This document shows positions 62,004-64,000 of a stretch of 64,000 nt of DNA, piece after piece; positions within the stretch are counted from its first letter, which is position 1, and every line of letters begins with the position of its first letter. The notes under the pieces were generated by a model. The model made no database searches. It saw only the letters and a program-made list of their open reading frames with translations, and was not told where the DNA came from. Made by a program: the position numbers and the translations under genes. The DNA is taken from NCBI GenBank assembly GCA_022385805.1, contig MU277672.1:230012-294011 (forward strand), read 5' to 3'. The stretch comes from Pilatotrama ljubarskyi (taxonomy: Eukaryota > Basidiomycota > Agaricomycetes > Polyporales > Polyporaceae).

Positions 62004-62128
62004 GAGCTGTTTTGCTGGCCAGGGAAACTTTGACCACCTGCCTTGAATGGTAAGGCGCCCAAAAATCCAGCGATATGATTGGCCTAGGACGCTCCACCCA
62101 TGGAATTTGGGGGCGAGCAAAACAGCTC
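62004..62128. mobile_element. Very small TA-flanked inverted-repeat element (125 bp)
   Basis: The ends are inverted copies of GAGCTGTTTTGCT (13 bp), flanked on both sides by TA (62002-62003 and 62129-62130). No frame inside. Its size, short terminal repeat and TA flank suggest a Tc1/mariner-derived MITE. It lies about 70 bp from the 3' end of the tRNA-Tyr gene. Based on one copy only. Confidence 0.6.
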
Positions 62129-62196
62129 TATTATAAAAGTTTACGCACGCTCATGTATATTGTATTATGGATTACAGAAGTAAGAGAGTAAAATGC

Positions 62197-62285
62197 TCCT
62201 TCGAGCCGGGGTCGAACCAGCGACCTTGAGATGTCACGTGATAACCCATTACAGTCTCACGCACTTCCAGCTGAGCTATCGAAGG
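62197..62285 (-). tRNA. tRNA-Tyr (anticodon GTA), 16-nt intron
   Basis: The minus strand reads CCTTCGATAGCTCAGCTGG as acceptor and D arm, as in known eukaryotic tRNA-Tyr genes, and GTTCGACCCCGGCTCGAAGG as T arm and acceptor. The stem TGAGA/TCTCA frames the loop CT-GTA-A-A. A 16-nt intron (TGGGTTATCACGTGAC) follows position 37; tRNA-Tyr introns are nearly universal in eukaryotes. TTTT lies just downstream (62190-62193) as terminator. Confidence 0.92.
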
Positions 62286-62694
62286 ATGCGTATTTGTATA
62301 CGTAATATCACACATAACGTGGTTACCTTCTTAGAATGAGTGTAAGTACGCCAATCGTCTGGAACTCTCGGCCCTCTGCGTCCCTTCTGTGTACGTATCG
62401 AGCCACCCGAGCCCAGTCTGAAAGGTCATTTGCAAAGCGGTTCTGCAATACGGTAAGTCTTCAAACACATGTACTACGAGTAGGGTGACGACTGCCGACG
62501 ACTGCCTTATGCTGTTCTGATTGTATTGCTCACTCTGTCTTTTCTACTCTCATATCATCACAGCAGCCCGTAGCTTCTTGAAGCTGTAACGGGAGAAGTC
62601 AGGCTTGAATCTGCGCCTCGGGCGTCTCCAGGAAGGTTGTCATATTCCTGTATAAGAGCCCCACCTCCATGGCAGCGAAAGGTGCGCAGTTTGG
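62286..62694. other. Upstream of tRNA-Tyr and of the membrane protein
   Basis: No gene was seen in 409 bp. It should hold the 5' flank of the tRNA and the promoter of the gene at 62695. Confidence 0.35.
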
Positions 62695-63570
62695 ATGGCA
62701 TTCCATTGGTACATCGCAGGGGTTCTCCACGCTGACACTCCCGGAATAGACTTGGAGACAGGTGTCGAAGGGATCACACCATCCGCAAGGAAGTCGCCAG
62801 ATGGCGTCGTCAGTCAAGCCGACGTTGATACGGCCGGCTATGCTGGCGACGATGCACAAAGCGTCTCAAGCCCACCCGTAGTCCGCTTGGTGGCCTTTGT
62901 CCGTAAAATCTGGTCCGAAGCGATTCTGGATGTAAAAGGGATGTACCCGCCAGTCCTGGAGGCACTTCGACGCACCGGAAGACTTGTCTCGCTCAGTCTG
63001 ATGCTCATCTTCGTTGTCATGCTCGCCTCCTTCTTTATGGCCCTATCCCACTGGTTCACAATCGTCTTCGGGCACCTCGTCCTGCGGTACATCCTTCCCC
63101 CTTCCATTGACGATACCTTCGTACGGTGCCGGCTGGATCAGACTATGATCATGGCCGGGGTCGGCGCATTTGTCGTAAATCTCGCGCCGTTCATCATCTT
63201 CCTCCTCTCCTTCCCACTCACCTTCGACCGCACCGTCCTCGAGGGCAGCACGGCGCCGGCGAACGAGTTTATCAAGCGCATCACTCCGACGAACCGTTAC
63301 GCCCTCATCTTCATGAAATACGCCCCGAGGCTCGCCGCGGGACCCATCGGTTGCGCGATATTCATACTGCTCTCAGGAGAAGACTATTCCTCGCAGGAGT
63401 CGCTTGATCCCCTCCATGCTGCTATCGCTGGAGTCGGCGGGGAAGTTACCTTGACGACTTTGGCGTTCCTCAAAACTCGTTTCTCACAAAGAAGACGGCG
63501 CACCGACCCGGATATGACACAACCGGGGAAGAGTGGTGAAGAAGTGTTGCCCCTGGCGAGGACGACATAG
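62695..63570 (+). CDS. Uncharacterised membrane protein
   Basis: An uninterrupted 291-codon frame from ATG 62695. The first 80 residues are hydrophilic (EGITPSARKSPDGVVSQADV). Hydrophobic segments follow: LVSLSLMLIFVVMLASFFMA, WFTIVFGHLVLRYILPP, IMAGVGAFVVNLAPFIIFLL and, after NEFIKRITPTNRYALIFMKY, the segment RLAAGPIGCAIFILLSG. The C-terminus is polar and Arg-rich (KTRFSQRRRRTDPDM). I predict three to five membrane spans. No family was recognised. A real gene is likely because hydrophobic segments are long, regular and uninterrupted. Confidence 0.6.
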   Translation: MAFHWYIAGVLHADTPGIDLETGVEGITPSARKSPDGVVSQADVDTAGYAGDDAQSVSSPPVVRLVAFVRKIWSEAILDVKGMYPPVLEALRRTGRLVSLSLMLIFVVMLASFFMALSHWFTIVFGHLVLRYILPPSIDDTFVRCRLDQTMIMAGVGAFVVNLAPFIIFLLSFPLTFDRTVLEGSTAPANEFIKRITPTNRYALIFMKYAPRLAAGPIGCAIFILLSGEDYSSQESLDPLHAAIAGVGGEVTLTTLAFLKTRFSQRRRRTDPDMTQPGKSGEEVLPLARTT

Positions 63571-64000
63571 GCATAGCAGCAGAATTGGATACTCTAGGGC
63601 ATTCTAGGTTTGTAATTTCATAGGGACTGTATGGACATGGGACGATAGTGCTCATACATTCATGCATACCCTCTGGTAGTAGGTCACGTATCGTAGGAGT
63701 ACACTTGAGTATATGCGTGCTCGAGTCTGCGTCCTCAAGTCGAGATCGCTCGCGCAGTGTCAGCAGCCGACTCAGCTGCATACAGGTAGTGTGATCCATG
63801 TAGAGTTGCAGAAGGATGTTGCGCAAGAGATCATCAGCCACGCTAAACGGCGATGGTCTATGGGGTTGGACCTGCACGACCACATCAAAAATCCTAGTCG
63901 GGTCACAGGGTTCAGGTACTCACAAACTCGCCCACCGACAAGCGGCGTATGGTGTAGCATGGAAGCGCAGACGCTCCATGATCCGGCCTACGGACCCAGG
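63571..64000 (-). other. Right edge; possible 3' end of a minus-strand gene
   Basis: On the minus strand a phase-0 intron with a consensus donor (GTGAGTACC) and acceptor (CGTGCAG), about 63874-63923, joins TIRRLSVGEF to VQPHRPSPFSVADDLLRNIL and LQLYMDHTTCMQLSRLL. This reads like the end of a gene that enters from the right, but the stop is unclear (the frame runs into the gene at 62695-63570). No domain is recognised. Confidence 0.3.

Overview
The window is nuclear DNA from a filamentous basidiomycete, most likely an Agaricomycete. Genes are GC-rich and densely packed on both strands. Nearly all are interrupted by short (about 45-80 nt) GT..AG introns, several with a CTNAC-like branch site just before the acceptor. 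Secreted loosenin/expansin-like proteins and a SERCA-type ATPase also fit. The species cannot be named from the sequence. All spliced models were made by eye, so outer boundaries are firmer than every internal junction.

Left part (1-9.4 kb): the 3' part of an SRR1-domain gene runs off the left edge. Two small related genes follow (2352-3269 and 5875-6433, both minus), each encoding two tandem Zn2Cys6 clusters and sharing three intron positions. Then comes TMA20 (MCT-1/PUA). The DNA between them is poorly coding.

Central housekeeping block (9.4-28.2 kb): XPO1 (exportin-1/CRM1), an inverted-repeat mobile element, SPC24 (kinetochore), the CAF-1 large subunit, RFC2 (clamp loader), an Ssb-type Hsp70, mitochondrial uS2 (MRP4), TRP2 (anthranilate synthase) and SHQ1 (H/ACA snoRNP assembly). 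Several are divergent pairs with short shared promoters (CAF-1/RFC2, SSB/MRP4, TRP2/SHQ1). MRP4 and TRP2 converge with 37 nt between their stops.

Gene-poor stretch (28.2-33.6 kb): no convincing gene; it contains a TA-flanked inverted-repeat element (32671-33053).

Right part (33.6-64 kb): an arrestin-like protein diverges from an SLC35F6-like transporter that has two microexons. Next come an intron-containing tRNA-Asn, a SERCA Ca2+-ATPase divergent from SIP5 (RING), and three paralogous secreted double-psi beta-barrel proteins interleaved with a CBP4-like bc1 assembly factor and an F-box-like gene. The end holds a conserved-looking Ser-rich hypothetical protein, FMP25 (mitochondrial RCC1-like), a third small inverted-repeat element, an intron-containing tRNA-Tyr and an uncharacterised membrane protein.

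Functionally the block is enriched for chromosome replication and segregation (SPC24, CAF-1, RFC2), nuclear export and ribosome/translation quality (XPO1, SSB, TMA20, SHQ1, MRP4). The most novel-looking item is the pair of tandem double-zinc-cluster proteins.
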